From: Candidatus Nitrotoga sp. LAW
GTDB lineage: Bacteria; Pseudomonadota; Gammaproteobacteria; Burkholderiales; Gallionellaceae
Length of the DNA: 64,000 bases
Reading direction: 5' to 3'
NCBI GenBank assembly: GCA_003402315.1
Contig: QFXI01000025.1
Span: 25,608-89,607 of the forward strand
The notes beneath the pieces were generated by a model. It was not told where the DNA came from. It did no database searches and worked only from the letters and a program-made list of their open reading frames with translations. The translations under genes and the position numbers were made by a program. Positions 49,439 through 59,205 of the stretch are shown piece by piece; position 1 is the stretch's first letter, and every line of letters starts with the position of its first letter.

Positions 49439-50197
49439 TCAATCTGTTCTGGCGCTGCCACAAATGCGTAACATCTGTGCGCGATCAAGATTCTTCGCTA
49501 ATGCCACTTGGCGATTATTGCATTCTTGAACTGGCAGGCGGCCTTGATACTTTTCCATAAACTTGGCACTAAATGCAGCGTACTTCTCACAATAATTTCC
49601 GCGCGATTGATGGGCTATCAAAATATCCTTGCATACCGCTAATTTGAATCCAGCTAAATAAGCTGCAAAGGTAAAATCAATGTCATAGACATGGAAGCCA
49701 TCGAAATTTTGTTCATCAAAGCGTACTTGATTGACCACCCGCCGATTCACGGCAAAGAAAAATCCGTCCAAAGCTTGAATTCCTTCAACGGCCACCGAAT
49801 TTATCCCGCCCCACAGCGATAAGTCGAAGCGATCGCTAGGCCATTCATCACCGGTAACCGGATAAGCGACAGTGCCATGCATGTAGGGATCTCCCGCGAA
49901 TCCCCAGTTGCTGGCGACTAAATGATTTGTACCGGCGCATCCAACCACATCATAAACTTGCAGATATTGGCTCAACCGGGGATAAAAATCAGGTGAGATT
50001 ATCTCGATGTCATCATGGCAAAAAATCAGGATGTCACCTTGGCTTTGATTGATACCACGGTTATAACCTTCGCACAGTGACTGCGCGTCGTGGATGCCGA
50101 TGATCTCAAACGGCACATCCCTCAGCAGCTGGGTGTAGTTTTTCGAGACAAACTCGAATTTTTCTGGACTAATACTGCAAATAATAATTGATAGCAT
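49439..50197 (-). CDS. GT2-like glycosyltransferase (Glyco_tranf_2_5 type)
   Basis: 252 residues from the ATG at 50197; the frame runs further upstream but only across the end of the neighbouring gene. MLSIIICSISPEKFEFV is the typical start. GDILIFCHDDIEIISPDF carries the metal-binding acidic motif (HDD), and VEGIQALDGFFFAVNRRV and FDGFHVYDIDFTFAAYLAGF complete a GT-A fold. No signal peptide or membrane helix. It is the last gene of the TPR-OGT operon (34 bases after the 711-residue protein), so it probably extends or initiates the same glycan. Confidence 0.85.
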   Translation of the reverse strand: MLSIIICSISPEKFEFVSKNYTQLLRDVPFEIIGIHDAQSLCEGYNRGINQSQGDILIFCHDDIEIISPDFYPRLSQYLQVYDVVGCAGTNHLVASNWGFAGDPYMHGTVAYPVTGDEWPSDRFDLSLWGGINSVAVEGIQALDGFFFAVNRRVVNQVRFDEQNFDGFHVYDIDFTFAAYLAGFKLAVCKDILIAHQSRGNYCEKYAAFSAKFMEKYQGRLPVQECNNRQVALAKNLDRAQMLRICGSARTD

Positions 50198-50231
50198 GTT
50201 ATTGGGTCTTGTATCAATCGAGATAGGGCTA

Positions 50232-52367
50232 CTAGCCGCCACATTGCACGTTGAATTTAGAATGATAAAACGATTCCATTTGACGTAATGACATTTCCAT
50301 TTCGAAAATTCTATTGCTGCCGGTAATGATGCGTTGCACAACTTGCTGGCGCCATGCGCTGTCTGTGCCGATCTTGATGGCGATCTCGATATAGTCATCA
50401 AGATCTTTAGCTATAAGCTCATCCAGCCCCATGCATTTCAGCATTCCATAACTTTGCCGACCGCGCATAAATTCGCCCGGCAACGTTACCACGGGTAAAC
50501 CGCAGGCGAGCGCATCCAGGGTTGTGTTGCCGCCAGACCAGTGCAGGGTATCAAGCATCACATCACATAACATATTGACGCGTAGATAATCATCGTGTGC
50601 CATTGATGGCAGAATAATACCGCGCCCTTGTGGCTCTAAACCGCGCGCGCGCAGGGCCTGCGCCAGTCGGGCAAAAAAGGCGTTGGTAATGTTGGGGTGG
50701 CGGCCGGCAAACAGTATGATGACGCCATCCGGGTCACGCTCAAGAATTTGCGCCAGCAGGGCATCGTTGTCCGGATGGATTTTAAATAATGATTGCGGGC
50801 ACAGATACAGCGTTTTGCCTTCTGGTAACGCAAAGTCGGCACGGTGCGCGGGCGTGGGTAGCACAGGTTTGCTGTAATAAGTGCCTAGGCCCTCGAGCAA
50901 TATCAATTTTTCTGAATAATGAAGCTCGGCGTTATCAGGTTCCATTGCGGCGCTGGAAAAATAGTAGTCGATATTTGCGTGGCCGCTGGTCACAGGGTGT
51001 CCCCAGCCGGTACATTGCACCGGTGCCAGTCGCATGGCAGCCAGTAGGAAACTGGTGTTATCCATGCCCAGCTCCGGGTATACCAGAATATCCAGGTCAT
51101 CCGACAGCACGGATGCGGCGATGCGATCAGGCGAAACAGGGCCCGCGACAAGATGGCGAAAATGATCGCAAGCGTCGACAATTTCCTGGGTGACAGAATC
51201 TGTTTCCTGGCGGGTATGATAGACAAAAATTTCAAATTGCTCGCGATCGAGCTGCATGATCCAACTGCGGAAATACATCCCGACCGTGCAATTCCTGAAA
51301 AAACTGGACAGATAACCAATCCGCAAGCAGCGTCCCGCTGCATCTTTTTTCACGCGCGGCTGCATGAATTGCGGCGCGATTTTCTCCAGCATGGCAGCCA
51401 CGAAATGCGCATAGTCTATTTGCAGTTGCTTGTCGTCAAGACCTTGGTAGGCCAAGTAAAAATTGCTCCAACGCAGTTCGTCCAATAGTTGCTCAGGCGG
51501 GTTGTAAGCAATAAAGTTTGAAATATTTGCGTGCAGGATTTTCAGGCCGTTAGCGAATCGCTGCCGTGCTTCCAGCAAATCATCCTGATTGCGGTATACG
51601 GCGGGCAACGATAACAAGGCACCAAGTGCCGATTTCAGTTCATGCGGATTCAGCGTTTGCGCTTGCCGATAGGCCGCAAGCGTTTGTTCGATGCGGCCTT
51701 GCTCCCAAAACACGCGGGCAAGTTTATTGAGTTCCGCGCCATTCTTGCCTGGCTTCATTTGCGCGGCATGGGTGAAACTGGCTTCCGCTTCATCGAGCTT
51801 GCCCAGTTGGTGCTGAACAGAACCGAGATAGTTGTAAGCCTGAACGTGATCCGGCTTCAAGCGAAGCGCTTGGTTGAAGCTGGTTTCCGCCGGATTAAGC
51901 TGCCCCATATTCAGATAAGCGATGCCCAGGTTGTAATGGGCCAGCGCATAATCCGGTTTAAGCAGAACTGCCTGCGCAAACTGCTGCTGGGCGCCAGCGA
52001 AATCACCCAGTGCACGAAGCGAGGTGCCCAGGTTGTTATAAGCCCCGGAATAATCTGGCTTATGATGGATTGCATCACGGAAATTTGCAGCGGCTTGCTC
52101 GAAGCGTTTTTGGTCATGCAGGATAATGCCGATATTGTTGTAGGCCTCGGCATAGTCTGGCTTCACGCGAATTGCATTTTGCAGGCTAACGACGGCCTCG
52201 TCTGGCCGGTGCAAATCTTCCAGCGTAAGTCCGCGCAAAAAATGGTTGCGCGACTCTTGCGGGCTGAGTGCGATGGCTTGATCAAGATACGCCAGCGCCC
52301 GCTCCAAATTACCGGCTTGTCGCGCCAGTGCGGCAGCCTGATTAAGGAAATCAACACTATCAGTCAT
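50232..52367 (-). CDS. TPR plus OGT-like (GT41) glycosyltransferase, class with altered active site
   Basis: 711 residues. About six TPR units fill residues 1-245 (repeats such as PDYAEAYNNIGIILHDQKRF), followed by a linker and a GT-B fold like O-GlcNAc transferase (about 345-700). LSSFFRNCTVGMYF has Cys360 where OGT has its active-site His (LSADFRxH). CPQSLFKIHPDND is the sugar-nucleotide segment. PSMAHDDYLRVNMLCDVMLD lacks the OGT Lys, and SGGNTTLDALACGLPVVTLPG is intact. It is a paralogue of the 736-residue protein upstream. It is cytoplasmic and probably glycosylates proteins. A MITE-like copy lies just before its start. Confidence 0.85.
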   Translation of the reverse strand: MTDSVDFLNQAAALARQAGNLERALAYLDQAIALSPQESRNHFLRGLTLEDLHRPDEAVVSLQNAIRVKPDYAEAYNNIGIILHDQKRFEQAAANFRDAIHHKPDYSGAYNNLGTSLRALGDFAGAQQQFAQAVLLKPDYALAHYNLGIAYLNMGQLNPAETSFNQALRLKPDHVQAYNYLGSVQHQLGKLDEAEASFTHAAQMKPGKNGAELNKLARVFWEQGRIEQTLAAYRQAQTLNPHELKSALGALLSLPAVYRNQDDLLEARQRFANGLKILHANISNFIAYNPPEQLLDELRWSNFYLAYQGLDDKQLQIDYAHFVAAMLEKIAPQFMQPRVKKDAAGRCLRIGYLSSFFRNCTVGMYFRSWIMQLDREQFEIFVYHTRQETDSVTQEIVDACDHFRHLVAGPVSPDRIAASVLSDDLDILVYPELGMDNTSFLLAAMRLAPVQCTGWGHPVTSGHANIDYYFSSAAMEPDNAELHYSEKLILLEGLGTYYSKPVLPTPAHRADFALPEGKTLYLCPQSLFKIHPDNDALLAQILERDPDGVIILFAGRHPNITNAFFARLAQALRARGLEPQGRGIILPSMAHDDYLRVNMLCDVMLDTLHWSGGNTTLDALACGLPVVTLPGEFMRGRQSYGMLKCMGLDELIAKDLDDYIEIAIKIGTDSAWRQQVVQRIITGSNRIFEMEMSLRQMESFYHSKFNVQCGG

Positions 52368-52377
52368 GGCTGCAGAG

Positions 52378-52506
52378 CGCCTCTAAAAATTCAAGTTTCT
52401 AAACAAGACAAGGCACGAGTAAAAAATTTGAGCGCGGCATATATGTTGATATGTAAGCGAGAATTTTTTTCGAGTGACGCCGTATTGTGACGAAAATTGG
52501 ATTTTC
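52378..52506. repeat. MITE-like intergenic element, copy B
   Basis: 129 bases beginning CGCCTCTAAAAA, similar to 37519-37644. Terminal inverted repeats AAAAATTCAAGTTTC (52385-52399) and GAAAATTGGATTTTC (52492-52506) match at 12 of 15 positions after inversion. Its right end reaches the TGA of the upstream 1321-residue gene; its left end lies 11 bases before the next start codon. Confidence 0.7.
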
Positions 52507-55500
52507 ATCGTGATATTACGATGCCTTTCTGCAATAACGCCTGTCGATAGGCTTCTTCCAGATGGCGCACATGGTCATCCATATTGACTAGCGGCGAGTC
52601 GGCCAAACCACGCCGGATAGCATCCTTAACACTGGCGTAGAACGTTTGATCGTTAGCGAGACGTTTGGCGATATCGATAAATTCCTGTTCGTTGCTGGCA
52701 ATCGTTTCCGTTACACCAAGATTCGTCAGGATGCTAAAACCGGTTCGTTCGCCATGCCGTTCCCCGCACAGCGTGACCACCGGCACGCCCATGTCGAGTG
52801 CTTCCAGCGTGCCATTGACCCCACCAAACGGCAGCGTATCCAACACCATGTCGACCATAGTATAGCGCGCCTGGCTGTGGGCTTCATCCTTGCCGGAAGG
52901 AATAAAGACGACGCGCGTTGCAGCTATGCCAGCGGCCTTGAGTCGTTGCAGGTAGCTGGCTTTAGCTTCAATGTTGTTCGGCGAAAATGCGAGTACCGCA
53001 CTCGGCAATGCTTCCAGCACCCGGCGCCATAACGCAAGACAGCGCGGACTCAACTTAATCAAGGTAACAAAAACACCTAGCACGATAGCGTGCTTTCCTA
53101 TGCCGAGTTTTTTGCGCTGATAGTTGTGTTGGCTGGCTGGCGCAATGTGGCGATAAGGAAATACACAGCCCTGCATCGGCAACAACCGTTCCAGCAGATA
53201 CGCTTGGTTTTCCTTAATATCAGCGTATTGATCGGTTAGCTTGAAATCGATGCTATCTAGCCCCACCGCCCCGGCGCTGGCAACGTGGGTAATCTGCAGG
53301 CGCGCGGGTTTGTACGCCAGAATTGCTGGCAAACTCCCCTTGGTGTGGGTGGATAAATCCACCAAAATATCCAGGTTATCCTCGGCAATGCGATTCGCCG
53401 CACTAAACGCATCGAGATTTACGATACTAACAAACCGATGGCTACAAGCACGGAAGCGCTCGGTCCACGCATCTTGCTGCAATGACAGTGAATAGCAGTA
53501 CACCTCAAATTGCCCGGTATCATGGCGGGACATGGCCTGATATATCATTTTTCCCATCACGTGATCGCGCAGGTCGGCTGACAAATAACCCAGCCGAATT
53601 TTGCCGCCAGCAGCGCGCACGGATAGCGACAATTGGGGGGAGTACGTCTGCTTGCTCAACTGGTTGTAGCGCTGATACAGGGCAAACAAGCGCTCTGGGG
53701 GAACGTCAAAAAACAATAACAAATACAGTATTTCCTCCAACCGGTCGAGTGCATCGGCGGCATTGAAGAACGCATATTTATCACTCAGCAAGCCGTCCAG
53801 ATACGCCTGTTGCTGTTCGACTTCACCCAGATACTGGCAGGCTTGCAGGCCATACGCCGCAAGCATGGCAGAGGGCGGCGCATAGCGCCGAAACTGTTTA
53901 AAATTTTCCAGCCACGGATTGATTTTGCCGGCATCGAACAACACATCGCCGAGATGGTAATAGGCCGACGTATGATCCGGCTGAATACGCAAGATTTGTT
54001 GGTAGCAGGCAGCGGCGCGTTCGGCCTTGCCTTGCTGCTGGAACAGTACGCCCAGGTTGAATAAGGCCTCGGTATTGTCCGGCTCCAGCGCCAAGGCACG
54101 ATGATAGGCGGCCATTGCCGCGTCTGGCATGCCTTGCTTTTGATATGCAACGCCAAGATTGAAATACGCGGACGGTTCCTGCGGCTGACTTTGGATCGCC
54201 TGCTGCAAGGTGGTAATGGCTTGCGGCAGCTGGCCAGCCCCAATCAAGGCGCGGCCCAGCCCGTTCAGCGCTGCAAAATGGCCGGGCTTGATTTGCAGCG
54301 CCTTGTTAAAGCCGGCGACCGCATCCTCCATCTGTCCCTGCTTCAAATAAAGATTGCCAAGTGCCAGATGCGCCTCAAGATAGCTCGGGCTAACCGCAAT
54401 TGCACGCTGAAGTTGCACGATGGCATCATCTTCCTGGCCGGTTTGTTCCAGTAGTACGCCGTATAAATAGAGGGCGGCGGCATGATCGTGCTCATGCAAT
54501 AGCACCTGCCGGTAATGGTCTGCGGCTTCCATCAAATTGTTTGCCTGGTGTTGCCGCACCGCTTTCTGGAACAGCGCTTTATTATCATCGTTTGCGGCTG
54601 AATCTTTTGAGGGGCATTGGGCGATGGCATGGCGATAAGCCTCTTCCAGATGCCGGGTATAAGCGTCCATGTCAACCAGCGGCGAATCGGCAAGACCGCG
54701 CCGGATTTGTTCCAGCACCGTGCCGCGCCAGCCAGCATCACTCGCCAGACGGCAAGCGAGATCGATATATTCGGTTTCGCTGTAAGCGATTGTTTCAGGC
54801 ACGCCGAGGTTCATCAAAATACTGTAGGAGGTGCGCTCACTATGGCGCTGGCCGCACAAAGTGACCACCGGCACCCCCATATCCAGCGCGGCCAGAGTCG
54901 TATCACCACCGCTGTAGGGGAAAGTATCGAGTGCTATATCGAGCAGTGCATAACGTGCGCGGTTAAACTGCTCGTCCTTTGCCGCAGGGATGAACTTCAC
55001 TCGCGCAGGATCAATTCCGGCCGCTGCAATTTGACGTAAATAGCTGGCTTTTTCGTTTTCTTTCAGCGGCGAAAATGCCAGCACGACCTGTTCGACCCTC
55101 GCCATGATGGCAGCCCAGGTCTGTAGGCTGCGCGGGCTGAATTTCATTATGTTGGCGAATACACCCAATACCACCGCATTTTCAGCAATGCCTAACTCGG
55201 CCCGACTTAAATGGATATCCGCAGCAGGTTCAACATGGTGAAAGGGGAAAAGACAGCCTTCCATCGGCAACAGCTTTTCGATCAAATATGCCGCATTTTC
55301 CGGTACGTCGGCATAATGGTCGGTCAGCTTGTAATCAACCGTATCCAGGCCTATACCACCGTGAGCGCCAAGATGGGTGATCAGCACCCGTGCCGGTTTG
55401 TAGGCGAGGATCAATGCATTGGAATAGGCGGTGTGGTTGCACAGGTCGATCAGTATATCGAGGTCGTCTTCGGCGATCATCTTGGCGGCTTGCCGCGCGG

Positions 55501-56470
55501 ACAGCGTGTGCAGATCAACGAATTTATCACTGATCGTGACAAACTGCTTGGTGAGTGCATCTTCCTGGCTCGCCAGGGAATACAGATACAATTCAAACTG
55601 GCTGCGATCATGGCGCGCCAGCACTTCGACCATAAGCTTGCCCATCACATGTACGCGAAAATCCGCTGACAAATAGCCAATGCGCAATTTTGTGCGTTGC
55701 GTCCGGTAGGGAGAAATCAGCGGGAATTCGGAGAAATGTTGGCGTTTAACTGCCTGGTTGTAGGCATGGTACAGACGCAACAACTGCGCTTGCGGCAGAT
55801 CAAAGTACTGCGCCACGCCTAAAATGCTATCCAGCACCCCGATATCGCCATCTTTGAGTGAATGTACGGACAAGGCTTGCAGGTAATTTTGTTCGCGGGT
55901 GAAATCGCCCAGGTAGCGACAAGCAGACAGTCCGGCAACAAAAAACCAGTCGGTTTTGTTATCCAGGCGCTCATATTTTCTGAATGCATCCAGCCATTCC
56001 TCGGTGCGGTCGAGAAATTTCAGCAATGAGCAAAGATTGTCATAAGCTTCCTCATAGTCCGGTGCAATTTCTATCGCCGCCTGGAAGTGCTCCACCGCCA
56101 AACTGAACCGTTTCTGTTTTTTAAGTATCAGGCCTAAATTGAATTGCGCCTGTGGCAACCTGGAATTGCTTGCCAAGGCGCGGCTGTAGGATTGCCGGGC
56201 ATCCTCCAGGCGCTCCAGGTTTTGATAGATATTGCCCAGATTGTTGTGTGCTTCAGCAAAATTGGGATTGATTTCGATGGCGCGCTGGTAGCTAGCAATT
56301 GCCGCATCGGTTTGATTCAGGAATTGCAGCGCCAGTGCCAAATTGTAATGGCATTGTGGGTGCTTAGGCTGCAGCGCCAGAACTTGCCGATAGGCCATCA
56401 TGGCGTCCACTAACCGTCCTGCTTGATGGTGTTGCACTGCCTGTTGAAACAAATTACCGGGATTATTCAT
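52505..56470 (-). CDS. Double TPR plus OGT (SPINDLY-type GT41) protein
   Basis: 1321 residues, about twice the size of a normal family member. It contains two complete TPR-plus-OGT units in tandem (about 1-620 and 630-1321). In unit 1 TPRs precede LSADFRVHVMGK with His274, and IPAAKDEQFN keeps the OGT Lys. In unit 2 LSADLRDHVMGK and IPSGKDEAH keep the same residues. Both end with the family tail GLADSPLVDMD(A/D). Both halves look catalytically competent. The gene lies 6 bases after the 736-residue gene. It likely acts on cytoplasmic proteins or acts as a scaffold; substrate and sugar donor are unknown. The tail resemblance indicates an in-frame fusion or internal duplication. Confidence 0.88.
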   Translation of the reverse strand: MNNPGNLFQQAVQHHQAGRLVDAMMAYRQVLALQPKHPQCHYNLALALQFLNQTDAAIASYQRAIEINPNFAEAHNNLGNIYQNLERLEDARQSYSRALASNSRLPQAQFNLGLILKKQKRFSLAVEHFQAAIEIAPDYEEAYDNLCSLLKFLDRTEEWLDAFRKYERLDNKTDWFFVAGLSACRYLGDFTREQNYLQALSVHSLKDGDIGVLDSILGVAQYFDLPQAQLLRLYHAYNQAVKRQHFSEFPLISPYRTQRTKLRIGYLSADFRVHVMGKLMVEVLARHDRSQFELYLYSLASQEDALTKQFVTISDKFVDLHTLSARQAAKMIAEDDLDILIDLCNHTAYSNALILAYKPARVLITHLGAHGGIGLDTVDYKLTDHYADVPENAAYLIEKLLPMEGCLFPFHHVEPAADIHLSRAELGIAENAVVLGVFANIMKFSPRSLQTWAAIMARVEQVVLAFSPLKENEKASYLRQIAAAGIDPARVKFIPAAKDEQFNRARYALLDIALDTFPYSGGDTTLAALDMGVPVVTLCGQRHSERTSYSILMNLGVPETIAYSETEYIDLACRLASDAGWRGTVLEQIRRGLADSPLVDMDAYTRHLEEAYRHAIAQCPSKDSAANDDNKALFQKAVRQHQANNLMEAADHYRQVLLHEHDHAAALYLYGVLLEQTGQEDDAIVQLQRAIAVSPSYLEAHLALGNLYLKQGQMEDAVAGFNKALQIKPGHFAALNGLGRALIGAGQLPQAITTLQQAIQSQPQEPSAYFNLGVAYQKQGMPDAAMAAYHRALALEPDNTEALFNLGVLFQQQGKAERAAACYQQILRIQPDHTSAYYHLGDVLFDAGKINPWLENFKQFRRYAPPSAMLAAYGLQACQYLGEVEQQQAYLDGLLSDKYAFFNAADALDRLEEILYLLLFFDVPPERLFALYQRYNQLSKQTYSPQLSLSVRAAGGKIRLGYLSADLRDHVMGKMIYQAMSRHDTGQFEVYCYSLSLQQDAWTERFRACSHRFVSIVNLDAFSAANRIAEDNLDILVDLSTHTKGSLPAILAYKPARLQITHVASAGAVGLDSIDFKLTDQYADIKENQAYLLERLLPMQGCVFPYRHIAPASQHNYQRKKLGIGKHAIVLGVFVTLIKLSPRCLALWRRVLEALPSAVLAFSPNNIEAKASYLQRLKAAGIAATRVVFIPSGKDEAHSQARYTMVDMVLDTLPFGGVNGTLEALDMGVPVVTLCGERHGERTGFSILTNLGVTETIASNEQEFIDIAKRLANDQTFYASVKDAIRRGLADSPLVNMDDHVRHLEEAYRQALLQKGIVISR

Positions 56471-56476
56471 GGATGA

Positions 56477-58687
56477 CTAATTACAATGGTTATCAGAAGG
56501 TGGGCTTGATGGCCGGGCATTTAATGCCGCTACAAAAAATTGCTCCATCTGGCGCAATGGCGTCTCCACCGCAAAGATGGCGTCGCTACTTGTGATTATT
56601 TGTTGCACAATTTGTTGATGCCAAGCCCTGTCTGTGCCGAGTCTAGTTGCTATCTCAACGTAATCTTTGTAATCGTGCGCGATCAATTCATTCAATCCCA
56701 TACACTTCAACATGCCGTAGCTTTGCCGCCCGCGCATGAATGAGCCAGGCAAAGTTACCACTGGCAAGCCGCAGGCGATCGCATCCAAGGTTGTGTTGCC
56801 GCCGGACCAATGCAGGGTATCAAGCATTACGTCGCACAGCATATTGACCCGCAAATAATTTTCATGGGCCATGCGTGGCAATATTTTTATTTGACCGCCT
56901 TTCTCCATCCCACTTTCATTCAATGCACTTTCAAGCCGCTTCATAAAAGCACAGGTAATTGAAATATCAGTGGCCTGAAAAAACACCAGCACAGCATTTT
57001 TATTCCGCGCCAGGATTTCCAGCATCAGCCTGTCATTATCGGGGTGAATTTTATGTAACGATTGCGGGCAAAAATAAAGAATTCGTTCTTCAGGCAATGA
57101 GAAGTCCGAGCGCTTGGCTGAAGAAGGAAGTACCGGTTTTGAATAATACGTTCCGATTCCCTCCAGTAATATCAGTTGCTCACTATAGTGAGCCTGCGCA
57201 TTTTCCGGCTCCATTAATTTACTGGAAAAAAAATAATCTATATTGGCATAACCGGTGGTTACCGGATGTCCCCAAGCAGCACATTGTATTGGCGCCAAGC
57301 GCATGGCCGCCAATACTAGTACCCCTTGGTCCATACCAATTTCCGGATAAACCAAGATATCCAACTGATCTTGTTTAACCTGTCTGCCAATATAACCAAC
57401 GTCGCCAACAAGATGCTTATAACAATCAGCCGCATGGGAAAACTCTTGGGTTACCTGATCCTGTATATGCCCAATGTGATAGCAATAAATTTCAAATATT
57501 CCCTTGTCCAGAGAAGTAACCCAACTTTTAAAATAAGATCCAACGGTACAATCGCGCATAAAACTGGACAAGAAGCCGATGCGCAAACGTCGCTGGCTGG
57601 CTGCGGGATATTGCATTATGGGTTGCACTAAATCTGGAGCCGCAACCCGAAGAATATCCGCCACAAAATGTGCATATTCCACTTGTAACGATTTATCATC
57701 TTGACCTTGATAAGCCAAATAAAAATTTGTCCAGTTCAATCCCAACAATAATTCTTTTGGTTCTACTTCGAGGAAACTGCCAGTGTTACCCCGTAAAATT
57801 TTCAGGCCCTCAGTGTAGCGTTTGCGTACCGCGAACAATTCTGTGGCATCGGAATAAATCGCGGGCAACGTTAGGTGAGCGCCGATGAATGCCTTCAAGC
57901 CATTGGGCTTTAATGACAAGGCATGCTGATAAACGTTTACCGCTTCGGCATGCTTGCCCTGTTCCGTTAAAGAATAAGCCAAGTTGTTTAGTACTTGAAT
58001 ATTACCTGGGTCGAGAACGAGCGCTCGGCGTAATACTTTCTCAGCCTCTTCCATCTTCCACTGCACAATAAGGGCGTGCCCCAAACCAAAATGGGCATAA
58101 ATATCATTCGGCTGAAGTTCACTGGATTTACGGTAACAGCCCTCAGCCTCTTCCATTCTTGCTTGTGATTGATATGCGCTGCCCAAATTGTTGTAAGCGA
58201 GCACGTAATCTGGTTTTAACCGTACTGCTTCACCAAAAGCAGCGGTTGCCCCGTCAATGTTTCCCTGTAAATTAAGCACGCTTCCTAAATTATTCCAAGC
58301 CTGGGGGAAATCGGGAAGACATTTTAACGCTAGCCTAAAATTAGCGGCAGCTTCATCAAGACTCCCTTTTATTTGATATAACGTACCCAACTGATTATAT
58401 GCACTTGCAAAATTTGGATTCAGTTCAAGTGCTTTACACAAATATCCAATTGCTTCATCAAACTTCCCTTGCGCCTGTGACACTAAACCCAAGGCAAGCC
58501 AATAATGTGGCTGCTTTGAGTCAGCCTGTATTGCCTGATTAAAATAATTTGCTGCTTGTTTGAAATTTTTTGAATTAAAAACTTTCAATCCCAACTGGTA
58601 AAGCGCCTCTGGGTTAATAGACGCGCCAACCAGAACTGACTGATTTTTATTTTGCATTTTTTGATGCCTTAAGGATTTTTTATGCAT
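56477..58687 (-). CDS. TPR plus OGT-like (GT41) glycosyltransferase, class with altered active site
   Basis: 736 residues (726 if started at the ATG 30 bases inside, which has an AAGG ahead). Seven to eight TPR units (about 25-265) precede an OGT-like GT-B domain (about 365-725). LSSFMRDCTVGSYF has Cys380 in place of the active-site His, and LPRMAHENYLRVNMLCDVMLD lacks the OGT Lys. CPQSLHKIHPDND and SGGNTTLDAIACGLPVVTLPG are conserved. It is a paralogue of the 711-residue protein (same motifs in the same order). It is the first gene of the operon, divergent from the methyltransferase across 518 bases. By eye it is more AT-rich than the following two genes. Confidence 0.85.
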   Translation of the reverse strand: MHKKSLRHQKMQNKNQSVLVGASINPEALYQLGLKVFNSKNFKQAANYFNQAIQADSKQPHYWLALGLVSQAQGKFDEAIGYLCKALELNPNFASAYNQLGTLYQIKGSLDEAAANFRLALKCLPDFPQAWNNLGSVLNLQGNIDGATAAFGEAVRLKPDYVLAYNNLGSAYQSQARMEEAEGCYRKSSELQPNDIYAHFGLGHALIVQWKMEEAEKVLRRALVLDPGNIQVLNNLAYSLTEQGKHAEAVNVYQHALSLKPNGLKAFIGAHLTLPAIYSDATELFAVRKRYTEGLKILRGNTGSFLEVEPKELLLGLNWTNFYLAYQGQDDKSLQVEYAHFVADILRVAAPDLVQPIMQYPAASQRRLRIGFLSSFMRDCTVGSYFKSWVTSLDKGIFEIYCYHIGHIQDQVTQEFSHAADCYKHLVGDVGYIGRQVKQDQLDILVYPEIGMDQGVLVLAAMRLAPIQCAAWGHPVTTGYANIDYFFSSKLMEPENAQAHYSEQLILLEGIGTYYSKPVLPSSAKRSDFSLPEERILYFCPQSLHKIHPDNDRLMLEILARNKNAVLVFFQATDISITCAFMKRLESALNESGMEKGGQIKILPRMAHENYLRVNMLCDVMLDTLHWSGGNTTLDAIACGLPVVTLPGSFMRGRQSYGMLKCMGLNELIAHDYKDYVEIATRLGTDRAWHQQIVQQIITSSDAIFAVETPLRQMEQFFVAALNARPSSPPSDNHCN

Positions 58688-59205
58688 GATATATCTACAT
58701 AAATGGCATTAAATTAACCATAGACGCGAATCCTAATTCAAAACGCACATCCCACTGCTTTCCCAAAAAAATCTTTCTGGCACCTCAAATAGCGGTCTTC
58801 ACTATTTTGCTGTCGATGGGAACGTGCAAATTATTAAGTCTGGATACTCAATTCTCCGAGTAGCAGTGATTGCGTATATAATTTGCAACGAGTGTAAGCA
58901 AGGGAAAGAGAGTGAAGCACTCTTTTGCAAGCTAAAACGAAATGCGCCTCAGCCACGACTAGATAAAGACATCAAAGCAATACCACATGCTGAGAATTAG
59001 GACGCAGTATAGCAAAAATGCTGTCCCGTCAGATTCCACAGCGAGCTTTGATTTATTTGAGCGCTCCGAAACTAATACCTGTTTTTGCACAACGAACACA
59101 CGGCAAATAGCATTATCTCTGCTGGCCATTGCTCGTTGCCGTGATTACCTAAGTTTTCAATGAGTCAATCTCAAACCGTTTAATTAAACTTATCGAAAAG
59201 TCCAA
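58688..59205. other. Divergent intergenic region
   Basis: 518 bases between the OGT operon (minus) and the methyltransferase (plus). AT-rich, no credible gene, no tRNA. It must hold both promoters, but I cannot place boxes with confidence. Confidence 0.6.
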
